Shown here in pieces: positions 1 to 13,639 of a DNA stretch of 64,000 nucleotides. The position numbers and the translations under genes were made by a program. The stretch is taken from contig NC_091100.1 in NCBI RefSeq assembly GCF_024713975.1, positions 23,015,501 through 23,079,500 of the forward strand, in the 5' to 3' direction. The number at the start of each line of letters is the position of its first letter. The stretch's first letter is position 1. Under the pieces are notes generated by a model. That model was not told where the DNA came from, searched no databases, and worked only from the letters and a program-made list of their open reading frames with translations. Source of the DNA: Paralichthys olivaceus. Its lineage: Eukaryota; Chordata; Actinopteri; Pleuronectiformes; Paralichthyidae.

Positions 1-3000
1 AGACACATAAGCAACTTAGTTATGGTTAGAGAATGATTGTGGTCACAGTTGAAAAAAATAACCAAAAGTTGACTGCTGGTAAGAAACAGGAATCAAAAGA
101 TTGATTGCAAATCCAGTCCAGTGTACTGTTAGCACTTATCAACACCGACCTCCTCCAGCTGCAGTCTTTGTGACTCTATACAAAGTCACACTGCTGGATG
201 GATAGGAAACATAAGGCCAGTCCCAAAACCATGTTTTGGGGTATTTACTGAAATGACTAACGTGATCATTTGTTTTGGTACGACAGTGTCATAGCCGACG
301 ACTGAGAGTCTTTTTATTTTACTTTCAGACCTTTCTCCAGTTAAAGAGATGATATGTAATAATTGTTCATTCAAATGTTTCAAAACGACTTGACCTATGT
401 TATATATTTTGTTGACATGAGTACTTGATTATCCAAAATGTTTCCATGAATGTTCAAACAGAGAAAAAAAACAATTTTGTTTAAGGTATACAGGGACTTT
501 TCAGTTTGCTCACTTTTTAATCAAATTATACTTTACGCATGGCTTTGCACATCCCTACTTTAACTTCTAGGACAAAAGTTAAATGATGTTTGTATTGGTC
601 ACTTTAATGGATCACAATCAATCATTACCCTTTACTGCGTAACATTAATACCACTTCAATACTGACCTCAACTGTGAACATGATTTGCAACTGAGTTGCA
701 TCAAGTAGATTTTCATTTTCAATGGAGGTGAAGACAACTTCCATGACCCCACACATCTTCATGACATTATCAAACAAGGTGTTTATTTTATTATTGATCT
801 GATTTAGAGACCCCTATTCATAAAAGCATCATTACCCACTACCAACGGAGATTGGTGATTCATGTTCTGGGCAACAACTTATGCTTTGATTTGTTTGTAT
901 TCTGATAAAAGCAGTAGCATGTTTTCTTCTTGAGGAAAATGAATCATTTTGATTTTATCCTGTATATGAAATGATATATGGGAGGTTGAGTGGACTCAAT
1001 ACCAACCTTCACCTGTGGTTGAGTAATCGAGTAATTGTTGAGCCATTTTATATAAGCAGCGGCTACAAGCCACATTTTACACCTGTACTCAAACAAAGGC
1101 TGACTTAAGGTAAAGTCCCACTCATCACATTATTGTAACATTAATGCAACATTAACAGTGCAGTCACAAAAGCTGTGTTGCCCAGTTTCTGGGCCCTGAC
1201 TCACACTGGATTGACCAGTTTTTGTACACAGATTGGGAAAGTTACCTCAGTTAAGGAAGTTGATTTGTTTGTTTGTAAGCAAGATTGCACCAAAAACATT
1301 ATAACTGATTCCCTCTAAATTTGGTGGAAGGATGTGGTACGGGTCAGGGAAGAACTCATTAATTTTTGTGCAGATCCAAGAATTGTTGTGTACCTTCTTT
1401 GACATTGCTTCATAGGACATTTATCAACAACCACACTTTTTAACTTTTTTAAAGTTCCCTATTAAAATTATTGTTGCATTTTTTATTTTGGCCCTCTTTG
1501 TAGATATTCTTTAAGATGTTTTCACTGTTCACTCACTAAGGGAGGAGCATTCATCATTGATGCCAGTTTTGGATCTTATAAATGTCCTGATCCTTATTGC
1601 AACCATATTATACAAGATTGTGAGTAGCAAGCATAACATTAGCAGATTAACAGACACTTCTGGGGGCCCCTGATGGCTGTGGGGCCCTAAGCAGTAGCTC
1701 AGTTGGTTTATAGGGCGAGCTGGCTGTTGTGGAAAGCAAACTCCAGTGGGAATACTGATATTTTATTAAAGCAGGGAGGTGGTAAATATATACTCAGTCA
1801 AACAGATGTGGAGAGCTTGTCCAAATGCCTTTTGCCAAGTTTAATAGAGTTTTGATTTCAGGAACTCTAAAAATATACATCCAAATTGAACTGAATCTGA
1901 AAACTCAAGATACATCTTGACTGCCTCCCCCACTGTTGTCATGGAGACTAAAACACATGAACAGTCTGACTGATGACAAGTTTAAATGATCAAACTTTCA
2001 CACTCTGGGAGTTTACTGCTGCATTTCAGGCTGATTCTTAAAGGAACTGTTACTCCCTGACTTCTAAATGTTTTACAAACGTTATGTTCCAAGTTTGTAA
2101 CACAATCTTTCTAATTGCAACCTGACATAGCCCCTGATGACATCACTATGACATCATAATCGTTTGTGTTATCTGACTTGACAAAGTTCCTCTACAGCTA
2201 CAGAGAACATTGTAACTTAGTGGGCTAATGAAGGACTCTCTGTTGTCAGGATGAGCAGTACTGAAAGTTAATGTAAAAAGTCGGTACTTTCAACAATGTT
2301 GTGGGACTGTTATTGTACTGTTTGAATTACATCACTGTTAACTTAAAATGTAGTGCAGAAAAAGTCCCACCTCTTTTGTAGGATTTCTACAGCTGCGGAG
2401 TCCAGTGCATGTCTGAAATCATGCAGCTACAAAAATATACAAATATAGTAAAATTTCACTAGGGGGCCTGGATCTGAGGCAAGGCCCTTGATAGATAAAT
2501 CAAGATGCTTTTTGTGTTCCTCTGAGATTCTGACCCTTTCATTTCTCAATGCTCTGCTCTTGGTTAAAATCTTCTTAACTATTAATTTAAACTCTCATGG
2601 TTTAGTTGTATCATATGAGTGTAGATACTTTAATGTCCTGGATTTGACTGTGAGCTGTTTCTCTCTGTAGTGAAAGTTGGATAGGGTGACAAACTGGTTG
2701 TCCTATATGCAGGGCTGGTTGTGAGTAAAGTTTGCGAGCCACATGACTGCTTTATCAGATGGCATAACTGCACTGCAGTAGCTCAAACGCTGTGTCTCCT
2801 GTTTCTACAGATGACTGTATATATTTTGCTTTTCCAGAGGGTGTATTTCTTTCAGCAGTACACACTTTCCATTCATGTCCCCAAGCCTTGTGCCATTGTC
2901 ACCATTTCATAGCATTTTGCCGTCCGCCCTCGCTCTTGACCCGTGGACTTGACCCTGCTTGGTGCCTGGCAGCACTGGTGTCCGTCGCCAGTGACATCAT

Positions 3001-3484
3001 CCGTCACAATGAGTCCACTGCCACCTCCGGTTCTACTGTCCACTGTGTGCCTGACAGTGAGTGGCCTTGTTCTAGCAGAGGGCGGCGCTGGCACGGCACG
3101 CTCCCTCTGTAAATGATGAAAGAGAGCAAGGGAGCTGTGCTGAAAGCGCCGGCCTTGTTTGGCCGACCCCGCTGGACGCTGAGCTGATCGGAAGGCGCCT
3201 CCCTCCCCTGACAGTCACTTCTGTGATCTGCTGAGATAAAAAAGAAGAAAGAATGTGTTTGATGTCTCGATTTGAATAAATACGCTGATGTTAATCGTTT
3301 TACAGTGTTAATCACATTTGGTGATAACATGGCTCCTTATGTGTCTGCGTGTCTGCCAGCAAGAGCACATCAATTCAGTGTGTGTATGTAAATATCAGTC
3401 TGAGGTTGTGTACATGAGCATGTGAGTGTTTATTGTTGTAAGGTTATGTTTAGCCTTTGTGGTCCTGTGCCTCCTCAGTTTACA
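1..3484. other. Intergenic DNA, far upstream of axin2
   Basis: No exon or RNA gene recognised. Contains a family B repeat at about 1255-1410 and a compact GC-rich block at about 2900-3235 set in AT-rich sequence. Open frames are short and have no family resemblance. Confidence 0.6.
1255..1410 (+). repeat. Dispersed repeat family B, copy 1
   Basis: Shares the run GCAAGATTGCACCAAAAAC..., TGGTGGAAGGATG and GTGCAGATC with 12298-12590 in the same order. The wording is that of a repeat common in teleost genomes. No coding capacity. Confidence 0.65.
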
Positions 3485-4075
3485 TCCATACTATTACAAC
3501 TTCATATGAAAACACATCTAATCTGCTATGGATACGCCTGGTGTCCAAAGGACTCCAGAGTTTTAGAGCCGCTAAAACACAGAAGTTTTGAAAAGCTGCT
3601 GACCCTGTTTTCGTTTGAAAACTCTCGGGCTGTGTTTCAGTCTGGATGGACAGAAACTGAGATGTTCAGAAATTGTTTCAAAGACACCTATTTCCTATCA
3701 CATGACTTCCTTCAGGAAGAAAACAACCAGCAGCTACCAGTGTAGAGCATGAATAGTTACAATGTTACATTCAGATTCAGATTGCCTTTATTATCATTGA
3801 ACGTGATCCAACGAAATTTACATTGCTACGCCCCGGGTTACAACATACAAACAACATCTGCTTACATGCAAAGGAGAGGAGCTATTATTCAAGCAATAAT
3901 TCTGCACTAACAACCAAATGCTTCCTGTGTACACCGGCATGTGCATGTCCAGTCTACATGAGTGGTCATGTGATATGTGTTTTCAGAAAGTCAATATGGA
4001 TGGGGATTTATAGTGATGCATAACTAAAATGCTCCTGTGGACAGAAATCATGAACGAAAATATAATAGTATGTAG
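3485..4075 (+). repeat. MITE-like dispersed repeat, family A, copy 1
   Basis: Begins near CATACTATTAC (3487) and ends near ATAATAGTATG, a short inverted terminal match. The body aligns with 35345-35965 and in reverse with 7845-8200. It is split by a LINE-tail insertion at 3763-3836. A 107-residue open frame over it is not thought to be a gene. Confidence 0.7.
3763..3836 (-). mobile_element. LINE 3'-tail fragment nested in repeat A1
   Basis: Read on the - strand it ends with an AATAAAGGCAATCTGAATCTG-type tail, the look of fish LINE 3' ends. A 7-base GTTACAA at 3756-3762 recurs at 3837-3843, consistent with a target-site duplication. Confidence 0.6.
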
Positions 4076-7000
4076 CAGGATTCTCCCATGTTTGTTTTGT
4101 CCTAATGATGTGGGTCTGTTTTGTTTAACACAATGGAACATGTTAAAATCTTTACATGTAGTGTCTTAACAGCATGTAGTTAAGACCTTCCATTTCATGA
4201 AGACATGAAACAAGAATGGATCGTCTGTGCCGATGTTCACCAGTGGTTAAATTTGCCGTCTGTGTCATCTTAACCTGTTGTTTCTGACACGTATGAGACG
4301 TACATGTGGATGAACAGATCAGTGGAGATAGTTCTTGTTTCCTGGAATTCCGCGGGGATCCACATCTGGAACACATTTCTGTGCTGTGTTATGAAAGCTC
4401 CGGCTGCTGAGCTGAAAGCTGAAATGAGCAGCAGCAGCTCAGATGTTGTGGTTTTACCCAAACACTCCACGTCAGGTAGCCTGGAGAGCATCTTCAAGGT
4501 GGTAAACTTGTAAGCATCTGGCTGAGACATTACTGAGCCTCTAAAGAAGTGTAACAAACTAGAGTGAATAGAATATTTTTAGCCTCGACTGAGTGTATTG
4601 TTTTAAAGCTGATGTCTTGTCTTTCTTTCACAATCTGTTCTATTAGATATTGATGTTTATTGATGTTTATTACCTTTACTCGCTGGGACAGTTCAGGGTC
4701 TTTTGTGATGTAAATTCAACATCCTATTGCCGTGTCCTTTGAGGGATGGAAGAAGTTCAAACAGACCTAGATGGAGAATTTTCTTAGGAACCCACAATAG
4801 GTGTCATGAAGATAAAGCGTGCCCCCCTCCCATTTAAAGAATATAATCTTGCTTGCTGCCACACCATATGGAGAATTGTCCCAATTTCTTTTCCTTTATA
4901 TCAAATGCAGTGTGTTTCAAGTAGAACCTTTTGTAGCATATACCACATGCGATTTGGGCTCTTGTGTGGCGACGCAAACTTTGAGACTTTTTGATATCTC
5001 GGTGAGTGCTGTCTGACAAGTTTCTGTCACTCACACATTCTCCTTTTTCTCTCTCCACCAGCAAGCATATTTTCTACCCCATCGATTGATTAGCATACAT
5101 CAAGCCCCTGTCGTCATGGCAAAACTTTATTTGAATCTTCAGTTCCTTTCCCGTGTCTTTCAACCAGCAGCTGTCAGCCACATCAACACTCAATGCGCTC
5201 TGTGCCAGACAAAGTTAAATTGAAGCTCACTCTAACACTATATATAGATAAAATGTCACTTCTTTCAAGAGACAAGGCACCTTCGAAGTCGTCAATATAG
5301 AGCGCTTTATCACGGGCAAAATAACTTTGAAACTGGAAAAGAGAGCAAAGATGAAACGATTATTCTCTCTTCCCACTTTGTGCTTGAAAAGGGAAAAGGC
5401 GAGATTATTCTAAAGTGGGTAGAAGCGTTTAAGGGGCTTGCTTTTTGATCTGCCTGTCCATCAACGAAAACGAAGAGCACCTCCGGATGCTTCTGATCGT
5501 TAGGTGTCCTCAAAGTGTCTCAAAGTCTCTTTGTTATCGCTGAGTGCGTCGATTAAAGGGAGGAATATCATTTATTCATTTTGCCGTTGAGCGAAAGAAA
5601 GAGAGGATTCAGGAGCTTAGCATTCATTTTCGTCAAACTCTCGAGGTGTGGTGATGAAGTCAGCTTTCCTTTGAGAGACGAGCAGAGTTGAGGTAAAAAG
5701 ATGTGGCGTGAAAGTTTTTTAGCTCTGCAAAATTTGAAAGGCCTCACTGATCTCTGAGATAAAATAAACAGCATTCAAACTTTATTAAACTTTTCTTTCA
5801 ACAGCGCATTTGCAGGACAACACTCCTGTGAAGAATCCTGTCAAACAATGTGTTACTGATGGTTGTCACTAATACAGGAACGTTTGCACATCCACACACA
5901 CAATCTATCCTTTCTGTTATGTCTGTCTATATCAGTCACACACACACACAGATTAAGGATAAACATGTATAGAACACGTAAGTATGTATTTATTGGGATA
6001 TGTCACATTGATTTTCGGGATGTGGGACCACAAAGCATGCCAGTATCAACACACTCTTTATGTGTCTGTTTCTCTTTTCACCAGAGGACAATGCCATATT
6101 CATCCTCGCTCCATTTTCCAAATGCGGTATCTGATTCTTTAACATGCCTCTCAGTCTGGAAGTCCCTTCCTTTCCCACTGTTTCAGGCCTTCTTTTTTCT
6201 TTTTTTTCAAATACTCAATCCTGTTGCGAGGTGCCTCTCAGAAGTTGAAAAGTTCTTTTCAAGCTTGAAGTTTTTGCCATCTTCACTTTTCAACTGGCAA
6301 GATGAATATCGGTGGGACAAAGCGCAGAAAGGAAAAGCTTTTGACGAGACTTCTGAAGGCCCAGGAGCTCGTCCTGTCTCTCCCTTTTGCACTGGCTTTC
6401 TCACGTGGCTGCTAAAAAGACACCGTATCAAATGCAAACTGAGAAGTCACAGTCTTTCAAGATACATCAGTGGGGCCCTTGTGGAGATGCTGCTCTGCTT
6501 AGGTTTTTCTTAACTTTTGAAAAATGAGAAATTGGTGCATTCTCTCTTGTGTTATCAGAGCTGCTGACAGTAAGTTCATGTTCTGTATGTGCAGAAAGAC
6601 AACGGCATGAATACATGACCTGGAGCAAAGTCGACTTTTGAGGTGCAACTTGTCAAGACTTTATCTTTAGCCGTATGCGATTTATACGTCATGTTGATAC
6701 ATATTGTTGTAAAGGGATTACAGAAATGGCACTTACAAATACATGTTAGATAGACCCCTCTCATTCATTAAAATCTTAAATGTGAGAAATTATGTCATAT
6801 TAGAGGAATGAACGAAGGCAATTGTGGTATAAATCAACACAAATGCCCAAGCAGTTTATTTTTGTTTCATATAGGCGTGAGTTGCTTTTTGTAGCTTATG
6901 CTGTCTGGACAATCTGTGTTGGATATTTGAAGTCTAAACAATCAGTGTTTTGTGTTGACTAAGGCTGGAGGGCCAGTGGTTTAACACTTTTGAGAAGCAC

Positions 7001-7600
7001 TTTGTGGGGCGGCATCATGGGGCAGCCTCAAGGAAACCTGAAATAGCTGAAACTAGACCTCAGTGCAAATAATCACCCTGGGCCTCTGTAAACCATCATG
7101 TTTATGCATTGTAAATTGTGAAAAGGAATGCTTTAACTTTGTGTGGCATATGTATTTCAAGGCTTTGAACATTGGATAGCATCCGACTTTCACCCACACA
7201 ACCACAGGCTTTTGCTTTTGCCTTTTGACTGAAATATCACTCAGATTCCAAAGAGACTTAAAAAAACAGCCTTTTTTGAGGCTGCCTAAAGAATGTGTCT
7301 GAAACCATTTCTAAGCTGGTTCCATGCATTTAGCTGCTGCTGGGTCAAAAACCTTCCACACATCTCTTCACTATTCTAAGTTTTAGTTTGGTGACCATGC
7401 ATTTTTGAAATTACACAACAGGCTTTGAAAGGTTCATCTTGGAGTCTTGGCGTCAAAAATGTTCTGAATCTACAGCAGACATTATAATCCTTTAATCCTT
7501 CTCTAAAACTGGACATACAAGGTAACAACAGAGCTCTTTATAAAAACACACAGCAGGATATATTTAGATGGACATCTCCTCCACCTTGGAAGGAAGTTCT
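4076..7600. other. Intergenic DNA between repeats
   Basis: No gene recognised. A 216-codon open frame at 5863-6513 has low-complexity and CA-repeat content at its start and no recognisable domain, so it is not called as a gene. Blocks at about 5100-5760 and 6150-6480 have complex, balanced sequence and several CTTTG/CAAAG cores, and may be conserved noncoding sequence. Confidence 0.5.
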
Positions 7601-7840
7601 AGAGTCTTGTTCAGACCAGGTATCAACAAGAGTCTTGGGCAATCTGATCACAAGGGGACAATTTGAAGTACAGGTGTGCAAGCACCAAAGACTACATCCA
7701 TACTTGCCACCAATCACACATGGATTGTTTGGCTCTGTATCAGTCCTCTCACCTACACTGGGCACTGGTGTCAGTGTAAATAAGAAGTATCTGGTTGTTA
7801 TTTGCAGAAAGAGCTGGGTTACAAATGAGAAGCAGCAATG
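7560..7840. repeat. DNA-transposon-like fragment
   Basis: Contains TTCAGACCAGGTATCAACAA, then GGGCAATCTGATCACAAGGG, which resembles a repeat common in teleosts (GACCTGGTATTAACA... GATCCGATCACAAG). Fragmentary; ends uncertain. Confidence 0.45.
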
Positions 7841-7844
7841 GTGA

Positions 7845-8200
7845 AAAGTATAATGCAGAATTGAACAGCACAATAGTTGTTTCTGAAGACAACAAGTTCA
7901 GCAATGCTTGTAATTGATTAACCATGTTGCGTTCTACACTGTTAGCCAAGGCTGATGCTGGTTGTTTTCTTCAATTCACGTGATAAGAGCCTGACAAATC
8001 AGTGAAGGCTTCATCATGACCTAAAAGACCCAATCAGCAAGTGGTTGTGAGTGTCTATGTCATAATTTCTAAACAATTCAGTTTAAACTTGTCCAGACTA
8101 AAATGCAGCCCCAGAGTTTTCACCCGAAAACGGGGCCAGTCGCCTTTCCATGCGTCTCTAAAGCTACAGAGTAGTTTGGATGCCAGGCGTATTCACAAGA
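7845..8200 (-). repeat. MITE-like dispersed repeat, family A, copy 2
   Basis: The reverse complement aligns with copies 1 and 4, for example GTCCAGACTAAAATGCAGCC and GCCAGGCGTATTCAC. It also aligns directly with 13640-13900 (AGCAATGCTTGTAATTGATT). Confidence 0.7.
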
Positions 8201-8909
8201 CTGTTTAAAGCATGATAGTGTGGATATACAGTAGCTGAGATCCCAGTTCAAGTTCGAGTTCAGACCACATTCAGAGGTGCTCTGCGATGTGGCCATTGGA
8301 AAAAAGCCAATTGGCGTCCTCTGACCCATTGCAGTTTCGTAACGACCTAAAAATATCTTTGCTCTTCCTAGTGTTTCCTGTCCATTGATTAATTTGTGTT
8401 CTGTATAATGTCAGATGTGAACAAGGCCTAAGATAGGTTTTTGGCAGGTTGGGCAGTTGCTACACCGGTTGTTTCCTTCCTACAATTCACCTCATTTGCT
8501 ACATTCCAACTTTGATCTGTGGTTTCGAAACCTTGTCTCACAACCTGTTTACTTACTGAGTCTTCAAAGGGACCGTGAACACGCTTGGTGATGTCATGAC
8601 ACACATGAACAAAGGTACACCCACTGCAAGCATGCTCAACAGGTTAAGTCACAAACAGTATGTCACAGACATAAAAAGACACTGTTGTTTCAAAGAACTG
8701 TTTTTTTTTTTTTTTTTATCATTGTAACTGCTATCCCTTAGCATACCTTACTTAATAGTTCAGCCTTATTTTTCCCAATGACTCGCAAATGGCCCCCTAA
8801 TACTGAGATTGTTGAGTAATATTAAATGCCGTCTGTTAATGTTAAATTTTAGTTGAGCAGAAATACAAATTATTTCAGCAGCTACACTTATTTCTCAAAA
8901 TTTTCAGGA

Positions 8910-8980
8910 CACTGGCAGTTCAAGGGCCCATCAGATGGGCTAGTGCCCCCCTGGCCCCACCCCTGGAACTGCCCATGATG
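8910..8980 (+). repeat. Short dispersed repeat family E, copy 1
   Basis: GGCAGTTCAAGGGCCCATCA and CCTGGCCCCACCCCTGGA match the arrangement at 11998-12078 (GGCACTTCAAGAGCCAATCA, CCTGGCCCCATCCCAGGA). Confidence 0.5.
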
Positions 8981-11900
8981 AGGAAATCATTGTTTTAAAA
9001 ACATCACGTTTGTTAATTCAAAATTAGGCTCAGATCAGAATATTTGGTCTCAGATCAAAAGAGTGTCCGGACAAGGGTACCAGTCAAGACCTGTCAACAC
9101 AGCAGGTACAACAGGTGTGTTCAGATCCTAAAACTCTGCAGTCATGCTTGTGCTGCAGCCTTGATCTTGCTGCCTTGACATGTTCATGTACACACACACA
9201 ATCATAACGTCCAATATATGCACTTTAACAACACCCTGGTAAAATCTACTCTCCTTTGTCAAGCACAAAGTTGATTTATATCAGGCAGAAAAGCAAGCAG
9301 GGTGACATTTTGAAAATATGCAAGAAATATGACAAGGTATGAATGTGCAAGGATTTTGAACTCTAGACTAAATAGGTGCTGAACTCTGGTAACTTGTACA
9401 TTCATGTTCATTCGACATATATAATATATATATATATAACAGTTATTATTAGTTAGGTACTTTTTTCTTCTTTCAAGCTTTACCATTTACTACATTTAAA
9501 TGAATTAGTTACTAATAAAATAGTTACTTTTAAAAGTCTGCTGGAATTATTTTACCTATTGTTTCACACATATCTTAGTTGCTATATTATTTTAGTGTTA
9601 TTGAACCTGTGACAGTATGGTACAAGACATCTGTCACATTTTATCATTCTGTCCATTTCCTTATGATGTACTAAGTAGTGAAACATTCAAACACAAGACA
9701 TTGACATGGTTGTAGGCCTATTTATTCAGTTATCATTTTTGTCAGTGTAATATTCAATAATAATTTGCGGTATTATTTTTTAATATGGCAAAACTCTTCA
9801 TATCAGCACATAGACACAATTCATCATCACTGCAGATAATAAACCATGTCCATATTTAAAGAAGAAAAGTAATTAATAATAATAGTAATTTCAAAGTTTG
9901 TGGCTATAAATCAACCTTTGCAAACATGTAAAAAAAACCTGCATTCATTTAAGTTTCTACATGTGTTGAAAAGATTTGTGTTTGTTTTGTGAATATTTGG
10001 AAATACAAAGCAGAAAACTGTTTGTAAAACTCAGTGCTCAAAGTGTTCTTCAAATGAATATTGACCCTTCCTTTACACTTGAATCTGATTGAAGGACAAT
10101 CCAATCACAAAGTAGAGTACAGTAAGGATATACAAACACGCATTTTTTATTCAATACAAACCTTTGTTCACATGCACAAACTTGAATTTTTCATGCAGAA
10201 GAAGTTAATTCGATTTTATTTAAATTTGGACCTTATTTTCATACTTTTGGTCAATATTTGTATAGTTTATAACACCATCATACTCATCCTACTCACTGCT
10301 GAAATGTGGGAATATGGTAACATGTCTAAAAAGAAATCAGACCAGATGAAATACACAAGCAGTCAGATGATCACAGCATGCAAACATCCAATTTAAAGTT
10401 ATTTATGAGAGAGAAGAACATTAAAACAGGAGCTGCAATTATTTCCATAATCATTTCACCCCAAATACTTTCTTCTAAAAACTTCTCAAATCTATCTACT
10501 TTTTTGTCATTTGTGATGAATGAATGTGTTGGGTTTTGGAGTATTTGACAGATAAAACCATTAGAAGATGTCACTTTGTGCACTGGTAAATTATGATGAC
10601 CTTGTTTCAATATATTCTGACATTTTATGGATTAAATGATTAATTAGTTGAGATACTAATCACAATACTTGAAAATAAGTTGCACATAATCCGTCCAAGA
10701 TTTTTGTCCTGTGTCTTGACTCATCAGACTTTGTTGTGGCAATTTTACTCTGTTCGCAGATTTCATGATCGCTTTGGTAATTACAACATTATGATAAAAT
10801 GAAAACCCTGAAACCTGGCCTGAAAGAATGGATACAAGAATCAAGCTGTAAAAGAACACATTACCGTGCAGGATAAAGATGGAATTTGGTGATAGAGACT
10901 GGGCAGAACCTGGATTAAAAGGGTCTGTCACACACAGACACCATTAGTCCCCAGAGCTCCAGCTGCCCAGCCTCTAATGTCACGTTGTCCCAGTGTGACT
11001 GAAGGTCCAGCTGGTAGACTATACCTTTTGATCCCTTTCCCCTTTATTCCAAAGACAAACAGCTCCTCGTCGTCATCCACACTGGAGTGATTGATACACA
11101 CACACACACGCACACACTGTGATCACGGTGAGGCACACACTTGCATGCATACATTTACATGATGATCACAGAGACACACTTGCACATTCACACACACATG
11201 CATTAGCATTTCCTTAATGAATGCCATTTCTCCCAGTGTAATCACTCTGCTAATGACCTGCCTGAACTCAGAATGAAACCCAGGAGGTGAGAACAAAAGG
11301 TGGAGAGAGAGACATAGTGAAAACCATGCAGCGTGTGAACATGGCTGCCTGCAGACATTCATTTTGGTCCACTGCTCTATTCTGAGTACAATAGTTTGAG
11401 GGCTTTGAAGATAGAAAGGAACTGTAATGTTGATCTAAATTGTATTTTTTTGTTAATGATGGGTCAAAACTCTGCTAATTTTTTCCTTTAGAGACAAATT
11501 CCACCTAAACACCAAATTAACAATAAATATTGTAATATTTGATAGTATAATTAATATTTGTGATGTGGAAACTAGAGGGTAAATTGTTTTATTTGTAATA
11601 ACACTAAGGGACAGAGATCATCTTAAAACACTATGTAAAAATGTACTTGTGTAACTTCAAAGTTTTGTTTAGGAAATGTAGCATGTCATTGTAAAATCTC
11701 CCTGATCACTGTCTTTTAAATGTTTAGCATGTGGCAGTGCAGTGGTACTAGGATTTTACTAAATCCTGGACCATAAACGGGCCTCAATTTACACAGAGGT
11801 GCTAATTATTATGTAATTATGTAATAATTCTTAACATTCATTGAATTCCTGATTCAGTAAAATGCACATTTAAGTCAGACATTGTTCACTTTCAACTTCA

Positions 11901-11997
11901 TAGGTTTGAGAAAAGTCACACATGATTGAAGATTAAAAAATCATATTCATTAAAAGTTGTCATATGTATTATTAGTAAGTTCATACAGATTACTGAT

Positions 11998-12078
11998 ATG
12001 GGCACTTCAAGAGCCAATCAGATTTCATCTAGGGTCAATGCCTCCCTGGCCCCATCCCAGGATCCAGCCCTGCTCTGA
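11998..12078 (+). repeat. Short dispersed repeat family E, copy 2
   Basis: Partner of 8910-8980, same orientation. Confidence 0.5.
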
Positions 12079-12297
12079 ACACATTACTGTAACATTGGAG
12101 GGTATCCCCAGGAAAGCTGTGTGGATCCCCCATGTTAACATTTCTAGTCCAAAAAGGTACTAAAACAATGCTCTGTATTTAGCTGGAAGTGCTGTTGCAT
12201 CTATTGTGTCATTTAAATCCTCAGTCACTTCTGTTCAGCGCGCTGCACATCTGCCTCCATGTTTCTTCATGGTTGTTGTGTCTGGCTTGTGACAACC

Positions 12298-12590
12298 AGA
12301 TCAGATTACGCAAAAACTACTGAACCAATTTTATTGTAATGGAAGGATGGGGTCTGGGCCAAGGAAGTATTAGATTTTGACACAGATCTGGACGTAGGGG
12401 CGCATCCAGGACATTTTTTTTATCACTTTGCAACATCGCAAGATAGTTTGGGTTTTTGACATTCGCATGGATTTCCCTCAGAATATTACATGGATCTTGA
12501 ATAAATAAATCAGGCACATTTAGGGGAGGCATATCTACAGTTTATATAATTTGGTGCAGATCTCAACAAAAATTGGATTTAAATGTGGTT
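12298..12590 (+). repeat. Dispersed repeat family B, copy 2
   Basis: Longer copy of the 1255-1410 repeat. It shows AAAAACTACTGAACCAATTT, GGAAGGATGGGGTCTGGGCC and TTGGTGCAGATC in order. Recognised as a repeat widespread in teleosts; no coding capacity. Confidence 0.7.
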
Positions 12591-13639
12591 TCGTAAGGAG
12601 ATAGGGTGTACTCTACCAAATGCTATTCTAGGTTATAAAGTTATGAATGTTATGCTCAGAAATATCAGAAAAATTTTGACACTGTTTATAATCAGGGGGT
12701 CATCTCAAAATGGAAATAACAAAAAATGGAAAAAATAGACTTGAACATATGACATGGCTGCTGTAGATACTTGCATTATTTAAACGTGAAAGATGTGTGA
12801 TCAAGACCTAAGGCTGAAATTGTAAATAAAACATGTATAGATACAGTGTTAGAATTACAACACTATATTGAGCAATAATTACATCTCTTCTTTATTGTTT
12901 GGTCCAGAGGGGCACTTTGAGACAAAAACAGACAACAGACAATCGGGCAACAGCTGGAAGTATTTATACCACTATCACTGGATTTACAAACTTTTTCCTT
13001 GTTTTAAGACAAATGAGCCTCTGGGGCTAAATAACTTTCAGCTTACTACTACAAGTGAAACATGTATATGTATTTAGAGCCATTGCTCTTTATATAAACA
13101 CAGTAACTGTTTATCTTATCGGGACTGAATGACTCCACATAACCACAACAATCATGTGATTTACAAGCTAATATCCAAACCGAATATTGAAAATGTGGTT
13201 GTCCAGTGACTGGCTTTTTTTTCAACTTGCTCACTGGAACCCCCTTTGACAACCTGAGGGAACAATAGGACAACTGAGAGGCAATTATAGAGAGGAGGGG
13301 AGGAAGGGAATGTGCAGCCAGCTCTACAAGTTCTGGGTTTCTGCAGCCCCACAGGCGATTTTCAGGGCCTCCTTACACGGGACCCAACCATACATGGAAT
13401 TTGCATGAAACTGACTTTGATGGGATCTCACTGCAGACAAAGCACTGGGACACAACTTGCATTCATATTCCCAACTGGGCAATGCACAGTGAATGAGGAA
13501 GAGCTCAGAGATGGTGTTATCTTTCTCATTTGTGGACCACAGGGTGTCAGGATGTTTGACTTTGTTTTTGACTCAGGCTACATCCATACTACTATGTTTG
13601 CATTGTTTTAAAAGACACAGGCATTATCGCAGATTAATT

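Larger units (their letters stand above)
8201..13639. other. Intergenic DNA with small repeats
   Basis: No gene recognised. AT-rich overall, with (TA)n at about 9415-9440 and a T17 run at 8701-8717. Short dispersed repeats at 8910-8980 and 11998-12078, and a family B copy at 12298-12590. Confidence 0.55.

Noticed and set aside
3422..3745. 107-codon open frame as a gene
   Set aside because: It lies mostly over a MITE-like repeat that recurs at three other places in the window.
5863..6513. 216-codon open frame as a gene
   Set aside because: CA-repeat and Phe/Ser-rich composition, no domain, no supporting splice or family evidence; long frames arise by chance in pyrimidine-rich DNA.
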